Of a stretch of DNA of 64,000 nt, positions 25,727 to 35,469 are shown in pieces (the stretch's first letter is position 1; each line of letters starts with the position of its first letter). A program made the translations under genes and the position numbers. This DNA is from Jiangella gansuensis DSM 44835 (GTDB lineage Bacteria; Actinomycetota; Actinomycetes; Jiangellales; Jiangellaceae), in the NCBI RefSeq assembly GCF_000515395.1, contig NZ_KI911782.1, positions 2,726,606 to 2,790,605 on the forward strand, read 5' to 3'. The notes under the pieces were generated by a model that was not told the DNA's origin, did no database searches, and was given only the letters and a program-made list of their open reading frames with translations.

Positions 25727-26733
25727 CGGCCGGTGCCGAACCGCTCGGCGATACGCTCCAGGCCGTCGATGGACAGCGGCGTGGGCGGCTCGGTGAAGTT
25801 GAACAGCTGCACCAGGATGTCGTCGTTCTGCACCGCGCGCAGTCCCTCGGCGCCGGGGAGACTGAGCACGGCGTTCTTCACCGCGTCCGGGTCGCCGTCG
25901 ACGTGGAGCAGGACGAGCACGTCGGGGTCGGCGGCGATGATCTGCTCGAGCGTCACCTCGAACACCCGCTCGTCGACGTCGGCGAATACGTTGGTGAACC
26001 CGGCGGCCTCCAACTGCGGGTGCGCCATGCTCCGATTGCCGTACGCGTAGCCGCTGCCGCCGCCGACGGTGGGGAAGAGGACGGCGGCGGTGCGTTCGGG
26101 TGCGCCCTCGACCGAGGCTTCGACGGCCTCGACCCGGTCCCGCAGCTCGGACACCAGCTCGCCGGCCGCCTCGGCCCGGTCGAAGATCTGGCCCATCGAC
26201 TCGATCTGCTCGTAGACGTCGTCGAACGTCGTGGCCTCGACGCCGTTGGGGCAGTACACCGGCTGCACCAGGGCGTTGATGCCGACGCCGGCCAGGCCCT
26301 CCCGCGTGATGCCATCGGGCAGGCCGATGACCAGGTCCGGCTGCTGGGCGATGATGACCTCCTGCGAGATCTGCAGGTGGCCGCTCTCGTCCACGTCCTC
26401 GCCGAGCGACTCGATGCCGGCGATCGCTTCGTTGGTGGCGTCGTCGTAGTACTCCGCGGGGAACGCCCCGGCCCGCAGCACCGCCGCGTCCAGGACGCCC
26501 AGTCCGTGCAGGACGGTGACCGGGGCGCTCTCCAGCATCACCACCCGCTCCGGCGGGGCGTCGAACGTGACGTCGACACCACAGTTCTGGACGGTGAGCG
26601 GATAGGTCGTACCGCCGCCGGCGGCGTCCACGGTGGCGCCGGCATCGCTCGTGTCGTCGGCGGTGCCGGCGGCGTCGGCGCCGCACGCGGCGGCCAGCAG
26701 GGCGAGCGCGACGACGGGCGGCAGGTATCGCAT
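25723..26733 (-). CDS. ABC transporter substrate-binding lipoprotein, FecB/BtuF type
   Basis: The 336 residues begin with a lipoprotein signal peptide ending LLAAACGA (lipidated Cys17), then a spacer rich in Asp, Ala and Gly, and a helical-backbone binding domain (TFDAPPERVVMLESAPVTVL, EVIIAQQPDLVIGLPDGITR, LEQIIAADPDVLVLLHVDGD). This class III fold binds siderophores, haem, cobalamin or related cofactors. A similar group imports a precursor of coenzyme F420; the sequence alone does not decide. It overlaps the ATPase start by 4 bases and lies 18 bp after the permease. Confidence 0.87.
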
Positions 26734-26751
26734 CAGATCTCCTCGAACGGG

Positions 26752-27846
26752 TCAGGACCCGGCGGCGTGGAAGCGCCGGACCAGGAGCAGCAGGAACGGC
26801 GCGCCGACGAGGGCGGTGATGATGCCGATGGGCAGCTCTCGCGGCGCCAGGACGGTCCGGGCGGCGACGTCGGCCCACACCAGGAAGATCGCCCCGATGA
26901 GCGCGGCCACCGGAACCACCCGGCCGTGCGCGGCGCCCACGAAGCGCCGCGCGATGTGCGGGATGACCAGGCCGACGAAGCCGATGCCGCCGGCGGCCGC
27001 GACGACCGCGCCGACGCACAGCGACACCACCAGCAGCAGCTGCACCCGGAACCGGGTGGGCGGGACGCCGAGGGTGTGCGCGGTCTCGTCGCCGATGGCG
27101 AGCGCGTCCAGCCGCCGGCTCCACACCATCAGCGCCGCCACCGTCAGGCACACGATCGCGACGACGAGGGCCAGCGGCGCGGACCAGCGGGCCAGACCGA
27201 GCGAGCCGAGCAGCCAGAACAGGACCGACCGGGCGCCTTCGGCCGAGTCGGAGGCGAAGATCAGGAAGCTGGTGGCCGCGTAGAGGGCGTAGCCGACGGC
27301 GACCCCGGCCATGAGCAACCGCAATGAGGTGATGCGGCCGCCGGCCCGGGCCACCACGAACACCGCGGCGGAGGCGCCCAGCGCGCCGAGGAACGCGCTG
27401 ACCGACAACGCGTTCTCACCGAACCCGGCGCCCAGCCCGAACAGGATGGCCGCCGCGGCGCCGGTGGACGCCCCGGAGGTCACGCCGAGGAGGTAGGGGT
27501 CCGCGAGCAGGTTGCGCACCATGGCCTGCAGCGCCACCCCGCAGACCGCGAGCGCCGCGCCCACGACCACACCGAGCACGACCCGCGGCAGCCGTACCTG
27601 CCAGACGATGGAGTCCTCCGCCGTCGTCCAGGTGACCTCGGCCGGCCAGCCGGCGATGTGGTGGGTGACGATGCGCGCCACCGTGGCCGGCGAGATGGAC
27701 ACCGCGCCGAGCCCCACCGCGAGCACCACGGTGACCAGCAGGCCGGCGGACAGCCCGCCGATCCACAGCGCCGTGCGCCGCCGCTGGGCTCCCTGACCGA
27801 GGTCGTCGTCCGGCAGCTCGGTCAGGTCGATGGCCGTGACGCTCAC
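26752..27846 (-). CDS. ABC transporter permease, FecCD/BtuC family
   Basis: A 364-residue membrane protein starting at GTG 27846 behind GGGAGG. It has about ten hydrophobic helices and the family landmarks RLPRVVLGVVVGAALAVCGV, QAMVRNLLADPYLLGVTSGA, AIGDETAHTLGVPPTRFR (the ATPase-contact loop) and AAGGIGFVGLVIPHIARRFV. A single permease gene implies a homodimer. It is the first gene of the importer operon (permease, binding protein, ATPase, methyltransferase), with two palindromic operators 38-80 bp upstream. Confidence 0.9.
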   Translation of the reverse strand: MSVTAIDLTELPDDDLGQGAQRRRTALWIGGLSAGLLVTVVLAVGLGAVSISPATVARIVTHHIAGWPAEVTWTTAEDSIVWQVRLPRVVLGVVVGAALAVCGVALQAMVRNLLADPYLLGVTSGASTGAAAAILFGLGAGFGENALSVSAFLGALGASAAVFVVARAGGRITSLRLLMAGVAVGYALYAATSFLIFASDSAEGARSVLFWLLGSLGLARWSAPLALVVAIVCLTVAALMVWSRRLDALAIGDETAHTLGVPPTRFRVQLLLVVSLCVGAVVAAAGGIGFVGLVIPHIARRFVGAAHGRVVPVAALIGAIFLVWADVAARTVLAPRELPIGIITALVGAPFLLLLVRRFHAAGS

Positions 27847-27884
27847 GATCTCCGCCTCCCTCGCCGGCTCCGTGGGGCTCGTAC

Positions 27885-27924
27885 ATGCGACACGGTCGCG
27901 TCAACAGATGCGACCTTGTCGCAT
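27885..27924. promoter_or_regulatory. two tandem 17-bp palindromes before the importer operon
   Basis: ATGCGACACGGTCGCGT (27885-27901, one arm mismatch) and ATGCGACCTTGTCGCAT (27908-27924, perfect; extends to 27906-27926) share the pattern ATGCGAC-N3-GTCGCAT with centres 23 bp apart. They lie where the permease promoter should be. I cannot match the motif to DtxR, Fur, Zur or Nur consensus sites, so the regulator is unknown, and none is encoded next to it. Confidence 0.62.
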
Positions 27925-28150
27925 CTTGCCGGATCCGGCACGAACGGACAACGGGGTGCGCGGGTGGAGCGCAAAGGTTCAGAACGCCGTCATCTGGGCG
28001 TCCAGGACAGTTCGCCACCGGGACGTCGCGGAGTTCGGCCGCGCGGCCGTGCGTGGCCCGGGGAGCGTCGCCCTCGCCGATGGCTTCATCCGACGGTGCT
28101 CGGGCGTGGCCGTCAGGTGGCGCGGGGCGACGAGCCATTATCGTGGTGGG

Positions 28151-29771
28151 GTGAGCCGCAGGCCGCGCTGGCGGCGCTCGTTCCGCGACGGCGACGGCCT
28201 CGGCGCCGGGGAGCGTGCGGTCCGCGAGTCCGGAGCCATCGACGTCCACGTCGTCACCCGCGAGCGAGCACGGCCGGGTCCGCTGCTGCGCCGGGCGGAG
28301 TTGCTCGGCCGCAGCAGGCGCGCCGCCGGCTGGGCGCTGGCCGTGCTCGGCCCGGTCGCGCTGGCCGCGATCCTGGTGTCCTTCCGCGACCTGCGCGAGC
28401 TGCCGAGCGACCTGAGCTGTTCCTCGCACTCACCGTGGGGGTGGCACTGCTGGGCGGGTTGTGGCCGGCGGTGACCGTCGCGGTCTTCGGCAGCCTGCTG
28501 CTCAACTGGTACCTCACGCCGCCCTACCACACGCTGACCATCGCCGACCCGGAGAACGCCCTCGCGCTGGCGATCTTCATCCTGGTCGGTGTCGGCGTCG
28601 CCTCCGTCGTCGACCTGGCCGCACGGCGCACCCTGCAGGCGGCGCGCAGCAGCGCGGAGGCCGACACCCTCTCCGCTCTCGCCGGCAGCGTGCTGCGCGG
28701 CGAGGACACCGTCGTGCCGATCTTGGAACAGATGCGCGAACGTTTCGGCATGGAGTCCGTCACCCTGCTGGAGCGCGACGGCGGCGGCCGTGGAGCCTGG
28801 CGGCCCGTCGCGCATGCCGGCGACCCCGCGTGCCGCGGGCCCGGAGACGGCACCTCGGAGGTGATGGTCTCCGAGACGCTGACGCTGGGCCTGCGCGGAC
28901 CGGTGCTCGACGCCGGCTACCGGCGGGTCCTGGAGGCGTTCGCCGCCCAGGCGGCGGTGGTGCTCGACCGGCAGCGGCTGCGGCAACGGGCCGCGGAGGC
29001 GCGCCAGCTGGAGGAGGGCGAGGCCATCCGCACCGCCCTTCTCGCGGCCGTCTCGCACGACCTGCGCACCCCGCTCGCCGCCATCAAGGCGGGCGTCACC
29101 AGCCTGCGCCAGGACGATGTCGAGTGGAGCCCCGCCGACGAGGCCGCGTTGCTGGCCACGGTGGGCGAGGCCACCGACACGCTGGAGCGGCTGATCGACA
29201 ACCTGCTCGACCTGTCCCGGCTGGAGACCCGGACGGTGCATCCGGTGCCGCGACCGGTGAGCCTCGACGAGATCGTCCCGCGCGCCGTCGCCGGCGTACC
29301 GCCGGGCAGCGTCGTGCTGGACATCCCGGAATCGCTGCCGCTGCTGGTCACCGACGCCGGCCTGGTGGAGCGGGCGATGGCCAACGTGGTGGAGAACGCG
29401 GTCAAGTACTCACCGCACGGCGCCGAGGTGACCGTGTCCGCGGCACTCGTACCGGCGCTGGGACCCGGTGCCGGCCACGTCGTGGAGGTGCGGGTGGTCG
29501 ATCGCGGCCCCGGCGTGTCCGACGAGGACAAGGCGACGATGTTCCTGCCGTTCCAGCGCCTCGGCGACTCCCGGCCGGCACGAGTGGCCGGAACGCCCGG
29601 CGTGGGCGCCGGCGTCGGTCTGGGTCTCGCCGTCGCCCGCGGCTTCGTAGACGCCGTCGGCGGAACCCTCACCGCGGACGACACCCCCGGCGGCGGGCTG
29701 ACCATGGTGGTGCGCCTGCCCGTCGCCGCGATGCCCGCCACCCCCGCACCGGACCGGGTCGAGGAGACCGC

Positions 29772-29775
<4 letters not shown>
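28151..29775 (+). pseudogene. kdpD: kdpD-like sensor histidine kinase, N-terminally truncated and frameshifted
   Basis: The frame from GTG 28151 encodes the end of the KdpD universal-stress domain (SRRPRWRRSF...AVRESGAIDVHVVTRE) and a first membrane helix up to RDLRELPSDL, then runs off frame near 28414. The continuation ELFLALTVGVALLGGLWPA is read in the -1 frame and stays open to 29775: membrane segment with NWYLTPPYHTLTIADPENAL, a GAF-like region, the H-box SHDLRTPLAAIKAGV, the N-box VVENAVKYSP and the G-boxes DRGPGVSDED and GVGLGLAVARGFVDAVGG. One missing G would restore the frame. Intact KdpD has some 350 more N-terminal residues, absent here. A shortened kinase could still be made from an internal GTG; sequencing error is possible for the shift but not for the truncation. 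Confidence 0.75.
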
Positions 29776-30473
<698 letters not shown>

Positions 30474-31385
30474 GGACGTCGTGGACGGAGGCGGGTGGTG
30501 TTCCGGTCAGCCGGGCCACCTCGTCGGACACGGCGCCCCAGCGCTGGTGGCGTACCGACTCCAGCATGGTGCTGTAGGCGTGCGCCCACCAGGAGGTCTC
30601 ACCCGCCCGGGCGAGTGCGGCCGTGTAGTCGGCCGGGTCGACGTCGATGTACTCGAGCCGATCGCCCCGGGCCGCCGACATCGCGGCCGCAATCGCCGGT
30701 ACGTCGAGGGCCGACGGTCCGGTGATGTCGTGGCGGCGGCCAGTGGGACCGGCCAGCGCGAGCGCGGCCAGCGACCGTGCGACGTCGGTGCGCGAGACCA
30801 GCGAGAGGCGCCCGTCGCCGGCGGGCAGCCGCAGCTGACCGCGATCGACGGCACCCTCGGCCAGCCGCAGGAAGAACTCGGTGTAGATCGACGCTCGGGC
30901 GACGGAGACCGCGCAACCGCTGGACGCCAGCAACCGCTCGGTGTGCCCGTTGGTGACGGCGTAGCAGAACGGTGACTCCACGTCGACGTCCAGGCCGCTG
31001 AGGACGACGACATGCCCGACTCCGCAGTCGGCGGCGGCCTGCACGACATTCACGTGGTGCAGCATCACGGTGGCGGCGTGGCCGTCGCTGGAGACGAAGA
31101 CCAGGGTGTCGACGCCGTCCAGCGCGGCCCGCAGGGTCGCCGGGTCGGCGTAGTCGGCGGGCGCGACGAGGACGCGGGGCGGGGGAGACCATCGGGTGGC
31201 CGGCCGGACCAGCGCCACGACGTCGTGTTCGGGGTACGCGGCCAGCTGCGTCGCGACCTGGCCGCCCACAGTGCCGCTCGCTCCGGTCACCGCGATCCGC
31301 ATGCCCGTCTCACCTCCACGAGAAGGAACCACCTCGGCGGTCAGCGTGGCACAACCCGCTGGTGGTCAGATCGCGCCCCGGTGGA

Positions 31386-32582
31386 TCAGGCGGACCAGTT
31401 GAGCCGCTCGTGCAGGATGGCGCGTTCGGCCGGGTTGGCGGTGAGCTCGAGGGCACGCGCGTCGGCGCCGCGGGCGTCGTCGGGACGGCCGAGTGCACGC
31501 AGCAGGTCCGCACGGGTCGCGTGGTAGAGGTGGTACGCGTCGAGAGGGTCGGCCAGAGCATCCAGCTCGGCCAGCGCGGCGGGCGGCCCGGCCGTGTAGC
31601 GCAGCGCGACGGCTCGGTGCAGGCGGGTGACCGGCGACGGAGCGACGTGCAGGAGCATGTCGTAGAGCAGCACGATCTGCTTCCAGTCGGTGTCCTCCCA
31701 ACGCGGCGCCTCGGCATGGCAGGCCACGATCGCCGCCTGTAGCTGGTACGGGCCGGGGCGGTGCTGACGGGCGGCTCGCGCGAGCAGCCGGGCCGCGTCG
31801 CCGATCGCGGCGTGGTCCCAGCGCGATCGGTCCTGGTCCCGCAGCAGCACGATGTCGCCGGCGGCGTCGAACCGGGCGGCGCCGCGGGCACGGTGCAAGC
31901 GGATCAGCGCGAGCAGGCCGGCCACCTCCGGCTCGTCCGGGGCCAGCTCGTGCAACAGGGCCGCCAGCCATTCGGCGTCGTCGACGAGGCGCTCGGAGTG
32001 AATGGAATCCGCGGTGGACAGGTAACCCTCGTTGAGCATCAGGTACACGACCGAGAGCACCTCCGTCAGGCGGTCGTGCAGGTCCGCCGCGGCGGGCAGG
32101 CGATACGGGATGCCGGCGTCGGTGATCTTGCGCTTGGCGCGGGTGATCCGCTGCGCCACGGTCGCCTCCGGCACCAGGAAGGCCCCGGCGATCTGCGCCG
32201 TCGTGAGCCCGCAGACCACCCGCAGGGTCAGCGCGATCTGGGCGGCGCGGGGGAGCGAAGGGTGGCAGCAGGTGAAGATGAGCCGGAGGCGTTCGTCCGG
32301 CTCGGGCTGCACCGGCCACTGCACCTGAGCGAGCTTGGCGCGGTAGGTGCTCTCGCGCCGCAGGATATCCAGGCCGCGCCGGCGCGCGACGGTGAACAGC
32401 CACGCCTCGGGCCGCTCGGGAATGCCCTCGGCAGGCCAGCGTTCGAGGGCTTTCACGACGGCGTCCTGCACCAGGTCCTCGGCGGTGGCGAAGTCACCGA
32501 TGAGCCGGACCAGCGCGCCGGCGAGCCGGCCCGCGTGCTCACGCACCACGCGGGTCAGCTCGGCATGCGACGGGTGGGTCAC
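31386..32582 (-). CDS. ECF sigma factor with long C-terminal extension, ECF42 type
   Basis: GTG 32582, five bases after the DGPF gene and with GGAGG inside it, gives 398 residues. Regions 2 and 4 occupy the first ~170 residues (LIGDFATAEDLVQDAVVKAL, PEAWLFTVARRRGLDILRRE, ALTLRVVCGLTTAQIAGAFL, VPEATVAQRITRAKRKI). The remaining ~230 residues are a helical, TPR-like extension (MLNEGYLSTADSIHSERLVD, AAIVACHAEAPRWEDTDWKQ, YDMLLHVAPSPVTRLHRAVA). ECF42 sigma factors are known for this extension and for linkage to DGPF (YCII) genes, exactly as here. No anti-sigma gene is present; the extension is thought to set activity. Confidence 0.88.
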   Translation of the reverse strand: MTHPSHAELTRVVREHAGRLAGALVRLIGDFATAEDLVQDAVVKALERWPAEGIPERPEAWLFTVARRRGLDILRRESTYRAKLAQVQWPVQPEPDERLRLIFTCCHPSLPRAAQIALTLRVVCGLTTAQIAGAFLVPEATVAQRITRAKRKITDAGIPYRLPAAADLHDRLTEVLSVVYLMLNEGYLSTADSIHSERLVDDAEWLAALLHELAPDEPEVAGLLALIRLHRARGAARFDAAGDIVLLRDQDRSRWDHAAIGDAARLLARAARQHRPGPYQLQAAIVACHAEAPRWEDTDWKQIVLLYDMLLHVAPSPVTRLHRAVALRYTAGPPAALAELDALADPLDAYHLYHATRADLLRALGRPDDARGADARALELTANPAERAILHERLNWSA

Positions 32583-32587
32583 TGCCG

Positions 32588-32929
32588 TCAGGCCTCCAGC
32601 GGCCGGATCTCGACCACCGGGCAACCCGGCCAGGTGCGGGCCATCCGCAGCGCCTCGTCGAGATCGGCGACATCGACCTCGACGTACCCGCTGACTACCT
32701 CCTTGCCCTCGACGAACGGGCCGTCGGTGACGATCGGCTCGGGCGCGTCGAGCCGGACCGTGGTGGCCGTGTGCGGGCCTTGGAGCTTGCTGCCGCCGCG
32801 GATGACGCCCGCGTGTTCGGCCATCCAGGCGTTCACCCGGCCGTAGGCGCGGTCGCGGTCGGCTTGCGACATCGACTCGAGCTCGGCCGAGAACCCCTCG
32901 GTGTCGACGAACAACAGCACGTACTTCAT
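32588..32929 (-). CDS. YCII/DGPF-domain protein
   Basis: A 113-residue protein from ATG 32929 with the family hallmark VTDGPFVEGKEVVSGYVEVD and the typical start MKYVLLFVDTEGFSAEL. DGPF proteins are small ferredoxin-like-fold proteins repeatedly encoded with ECF42 sigma factors; their biochemistry is not settled. It lies between the VOC protein gene (3-bp gap) and the sigma factor gene (5-bp gap), so all three form an operon. Confidence 0.88.
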   Translation of the reverse strand: MKYVLLFVDTEGFSAELESMSQADRDRAYGRVNAWMAEHAGVIRGGSKLQGPHTATTVRLDAPEPIVTDGPFVEGKEVVSGYVEVDVADLDEALRMARTWPGCPVVEIRPLEA

Positions 32930-32932
32930 CGC

Positions 32933-33421
32933 TCAGGCTCCCTGGTTCAGGTTCTGCAGCTCGGCCAACCGCCGTGCCAGTTCCGGCGGCGGCACGTCCT
33001 CGACGTGCGTCGCGATGGTCCAGCCATGACCGTACGGGTCGACGACGAAGCCGTCGCGGTCACCGTAGAACTGGTCCTGCGGCGGCCGCCGCAGCGCCGC
33101 ACCCCGTTCGACCGCCCGTGTGACGACCGCGTCGACGTCCTCGACGTAGATGAACAGGAACGACGGCGAACCGGGGAGCCCCCCGGATGGCGGCGCCTGG
33201 GTGCCCATGCCCGGGGACTCGTCCTCGACGATGACCACCGAGTCGCCGATGACGATCTCGGCGTGTGCGACGGTTCCGTCCGGGCCCGGGAAGCGCATCC
33301 GCTCGATGGCGCCGAACACGTCGGCGTAGAACCGCAGTGCTTCGGCCGCGTCGCTGACCACGAGGCACGGTGTGACCCGGCGGTAGGTGTCCGGGATCGG
33401 CTGGGGCGTGGTCGACGTCAT
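32933..33421 (-). CDS. VOC-family (glyoxalase/PhnB-like) protein
   Basis: The 162 residues show one betaalphabetabetabeta repeat pair: VTPCLVVSDAAEALRFYADV, FGAIERMRFPGPDGTVAHAE, then FLFIYVEDVDAVVTRAVERG and FYGDRDGFVVDPYGHGWTIA. The last is the standard metal-site or substrate-site strand with a Glu/His replaced in part, so catalytic metal binding is uncertain. Such proteins include antibiotic-resistance and dioxygenase relatives. As the first gene of the ECF42 operon it is probably part of the same stress response. Confidence 0.85.
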   Translation of the reverse strand: MTSTTPQPIPDTYRRVTPCLVVSDAAEALRFYADVFGAIERMRFPGPDGTVAHAEIVIGDSVVIVEDESPGMGTQAPPSGGLPGSPSFLFIYVEDVDAVVTRAVERGAALRRPPQDQFYGDRDGFVVDPYGHGWTIATHVEDVPPPELARRLAELQNLNQGA

Positions 33422-33568
33422 GGGTCGTCCTCCTCATCGTGGGAACCTGCTTCTACTCTCCTGACGATCGGGCCGCCGGCCGATACGACACGTCGACCAC
33501 GGCGAGACCGCCCGCATCGCCTGACCCGGTATATTCGTGCAGGTTCGACGGCTGGGGGAGGTAGCGCG

Positions 33569-34255
33569 ATGGCGGTGACCGACCTCGCGATCGAGAAGAT
33601 CAAGCAGATGATCCTCAGCGGTGAGCTGAAGCCGGGCGACCGGCTGCCGCGCGAGGCCGACCTCGCCGAGCGGCTGGGACTGTCCCGTAGCTCGCTGCGT
33701 GAGGCCGTGCGGGCGCTGACCCTCATCCACGTCCTCGACGTGCGGCAGGGCGACGGCACCTACGTCACGAGCCTGTCGCCGGACCTGCTGCTCGACGCGA
33801 TGGCGTTCGTCATCGACTTCCACGGCGACGACACCGTCCTGCAGTTCTTCGAGGTCAGGCGCATCATCGAGCCGGCCGCCGCGTCGATGGCCGCGCAACG
33901 CATGTCCGAGGAGGCGGTCGACAAGCTCGCTGAGGTGATGTCCGGGATCCGCCCGGAGACCGACATCGAGGAGTTCGTCGCCGCGGACCTGGAGTTCCAC
34001 CGGCAGGTCGCCGACGGTTCCGGGAACCCCGTGCTCGCTTCACTGGTCGAGAGCATGTCCGGCCCCACGCACCGGGCTCGGGTGTGGCGTGGTGTCACGC
34101 AGGAGTCGGCAGTGGCCCGGTCGCTGGCCGAGCACGACGCGATCGTCCGCGCCATCCGGGCGCGGGAGCCGGAGGTCGCCCGCTCGTGGGCCACGGTCCA
34201 CGTCGCCGGCGTCGAGCAGTGGCTCAGGGAGGCGTTGATTCTCCCGGAGGGGTGA
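33569..34255 (+). CDS. GntR-family transcriptional regulator, FadR subgroup
   Basis: ATG 33569 is preceded by GGGGGAGG; the long open frame upstream is a shadow. The 228 residues start with a winged helix-turn-helix (IKQMILSGELKPGDRLPREA, DLAERLGLSRSSLREAVRAL, VRQGDGTYVTSL) and continue with an all-helical FCD ligand domain containing the metal-ligand pattern D-x3-H near AADLEFHRQVADGSGN and H residues in SLAEHDAIVRAIRARE. FadR-type regulators sense organic acids such as lactate, pyruvate or gluconate. A TATATT -10-like element lies at 33530-33535. No catabolic gene is adjacent, so its target is unclear. Confidence 0.88.
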   Translation: MAVTDLAIEKIKQMILSGELKPGDRLPREADLAERLGLSRSSLREAVRALTLIHVLDVRQGDGTYVTSLSPDLLLDAMAFVIDFHGDDTVLQFFEVRRIIEPAAASMAAQRMSEEAVDKLAEVMSGIRPETDIEEFVAADLEFHRQVADGSGNPVLASLVESMSGPTHRARVWRGVTQESAVARSLAEHDAIVRAIRAREPEVARSWATVHVAGVEQWLREALILPEG

Positions 34256-34292
34256 CGGCCCGCGGCACCGGGCGGGTGCGAGAATCGGGGCC

Positions 34293-35009
34293 GTGTGCGG
34301 ACGGTACGTGGTCGACGCGTCGATCGAGGATCTCATGGACGAGTTCGCCGCGGTCGCCGGAGCCGGTGCGTCGGACCTCGGCCCGTCGTTCAACGTCGCA
34401 CCCACCGACCGGGTACCGATCGTCCTGGAGCGCACCGACCAGCCGCCCGAGGCCGGCCGGCAGCTGCATCCGGCGCGTTGGGGACTGGTGCCGCCCTGGG
34501 CGAAGGACACCGCCGGTGGCGCGAAGATGATCAACGCCCGGTTGGAGACCGCCGCCGGCAAACCGGCCTATCGCGGCCCGTTCGCTCGCCGCCGCTGCGT
34601 TGTACCGGCCAGCGGCTACTACGAATGGCAGCGCGGTGCCGGCGGGAGGAAACAGCCGTTCTACATCCACCCGCGCGACGGGGTGGTGGCGATGGCTGGG
34701 CTGTTCGAGTGGTGGCGCGACGACCGGTTGCCGCCGGACCACCCGGACCGGTGGGTGCTGTCGGCGAGCGTCCTGACCACCGCCCCCGCCGAGCACCTGG
34801 CCCATATCCACGACCGGATGCCGGTGATGCTCACGCGTGACCAGCTGGCCGGTTGGCTCGACCGCGGCCACGACGACACCGTCGCGCTGGCCGAGCTCGC
34901 CCGGGCCGGCACCGCCGAGGTCGCCGCCACGTTGACGGCGCGGCCGGTCGGGCCCGGGGTGGGCAACGTCCGCAACAACCACCCCGACCTGATTGCGGCA
35001 CCGCCCTGA
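34293..35009 (+). CDS. yedK: SOS response-associated peptidase (SRAP), YedK/HMCES family
   Basis: GTG 34293 is fixed by the invariant Cys2 that follows it: the product starts M-CGRYVVD, and the free N-terminal Cys after Met removal is the residue that crosslinks to abasic sites in single-stranded DNA. Other family landmarks are SFNVAPTDRVPIVL, RWGLVPPWAK, INARLETAAGKPAYR, RRCVVPASGYYEW (active-site Glu near residue 111) and HIHDRMPVML (active-site His near residue 173). It shields abasic sites during replication. Length 238 is normal. It stands alone. Confidence 0.93.
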   Translation: MCGRYVVDASIEDLMDEFAAVAGAGASDLGPSFNVAPTDRVPIVLERTDQPPEAGRQLHPARWGLVPPWAKDTAGGAKMINARLETAAGKPAYRGPFARRRCVVPASGYYEWQRGAGGRKQPFYIHPRDGVVAMAGLFEWWRDDRLPPDHPDRWVLSASVLTTAPAEHLAHIHDRMPVMLTRDQLAGWLDRGHDDTVALAELARAGTAEVAATLTARPVGPGVGNVRNNHPDLIAAPP

Positions 35010-35016
35010 CCGGCGG

Positions 35017-35235
35017 CTACGGGAACGCGTCCTGCTCGAGGTCGGCGATCAGCTCGTCGAGCCAGCCGATGATCGCCTCCCGCTGCCGGCCGGCGGCGAT
35101 GCCGCGTTCACCTGCGTAGTCGCCGTACGCGGCCGCCAGGCCCACGACGTCCAGGTCCAGTTCGAGACTGAGCTGAGCCTCGTATCGGCCGTGCCCCGCC
35201 GGCCAGTTCCGCTCGGCTGCTCGATCTTCCGTCAC
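35017..35235 (-). CDS. small hypothetical acidic protein
   Basis: A 72-residue open frame from GTG 35235 with a weak GGAGG upstream. It is acidic and amphipathic (QLSLELDLDVVGLAAAYGDY, REAIIGWLDELIADLEQDAFP), with codon third positions biased to G/C like its neighbours, which supports coding. It converges closely (7 bp) on the SRAP gene. I do not recognise a family. Confidence 0.5.
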   Translation of the reverse strand: MTEDRAAERNWPAGHGRYEAQLSLELDLDVVGLAAAYGDYAGERGIAAGRQREAIIGWLDELIADLEQDAFP

Positions 35236-35469
35236 CCGAGAACCCCTCCGCTGTCAGCGCCTTCGCCGCCTTCGTCCGGTCTCAGGGAGGCGGCCCGTGC
35301 GTGCCGTACCCCCTGCGCCCGAATCGATGCCTGCGGCCGCGACACCGGCCGCGATCGTCTGCCGGCGGACGCGACGGGCGGCACGCCGGGCCGTACGCCG
35401 GAATCATCCGGTTCGGCTAGGGTGAGCCTCCGCTTGTATCGTCGGTCAGCCGAGTTCTGGAGGCGTTAG
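35236..35469. other. gene-free 234-bp stretch before the PhoD-like gene
   Basis: No convincing open frame was found here on either strand. A run resembling a DtxR box at about 35408 was examined and rejected as too divergent. The PhoD-like ribosome site lies at its right end. Confidence 0.5.

Noticed and set aside
28400-28430. Programmed frameshift in kdpD
   Set aside because: No slippery run or stimulatory structure is evident, and the N-terminal domain is missing as well, so gene decay or sequencing error is simpler.
35405-35425. DtxR/IdeR-like iron box before the PhoD-like gene
   Set aside because: Only about 11 of 18 positions match the consensus, and no iron-related gene is adjacent.
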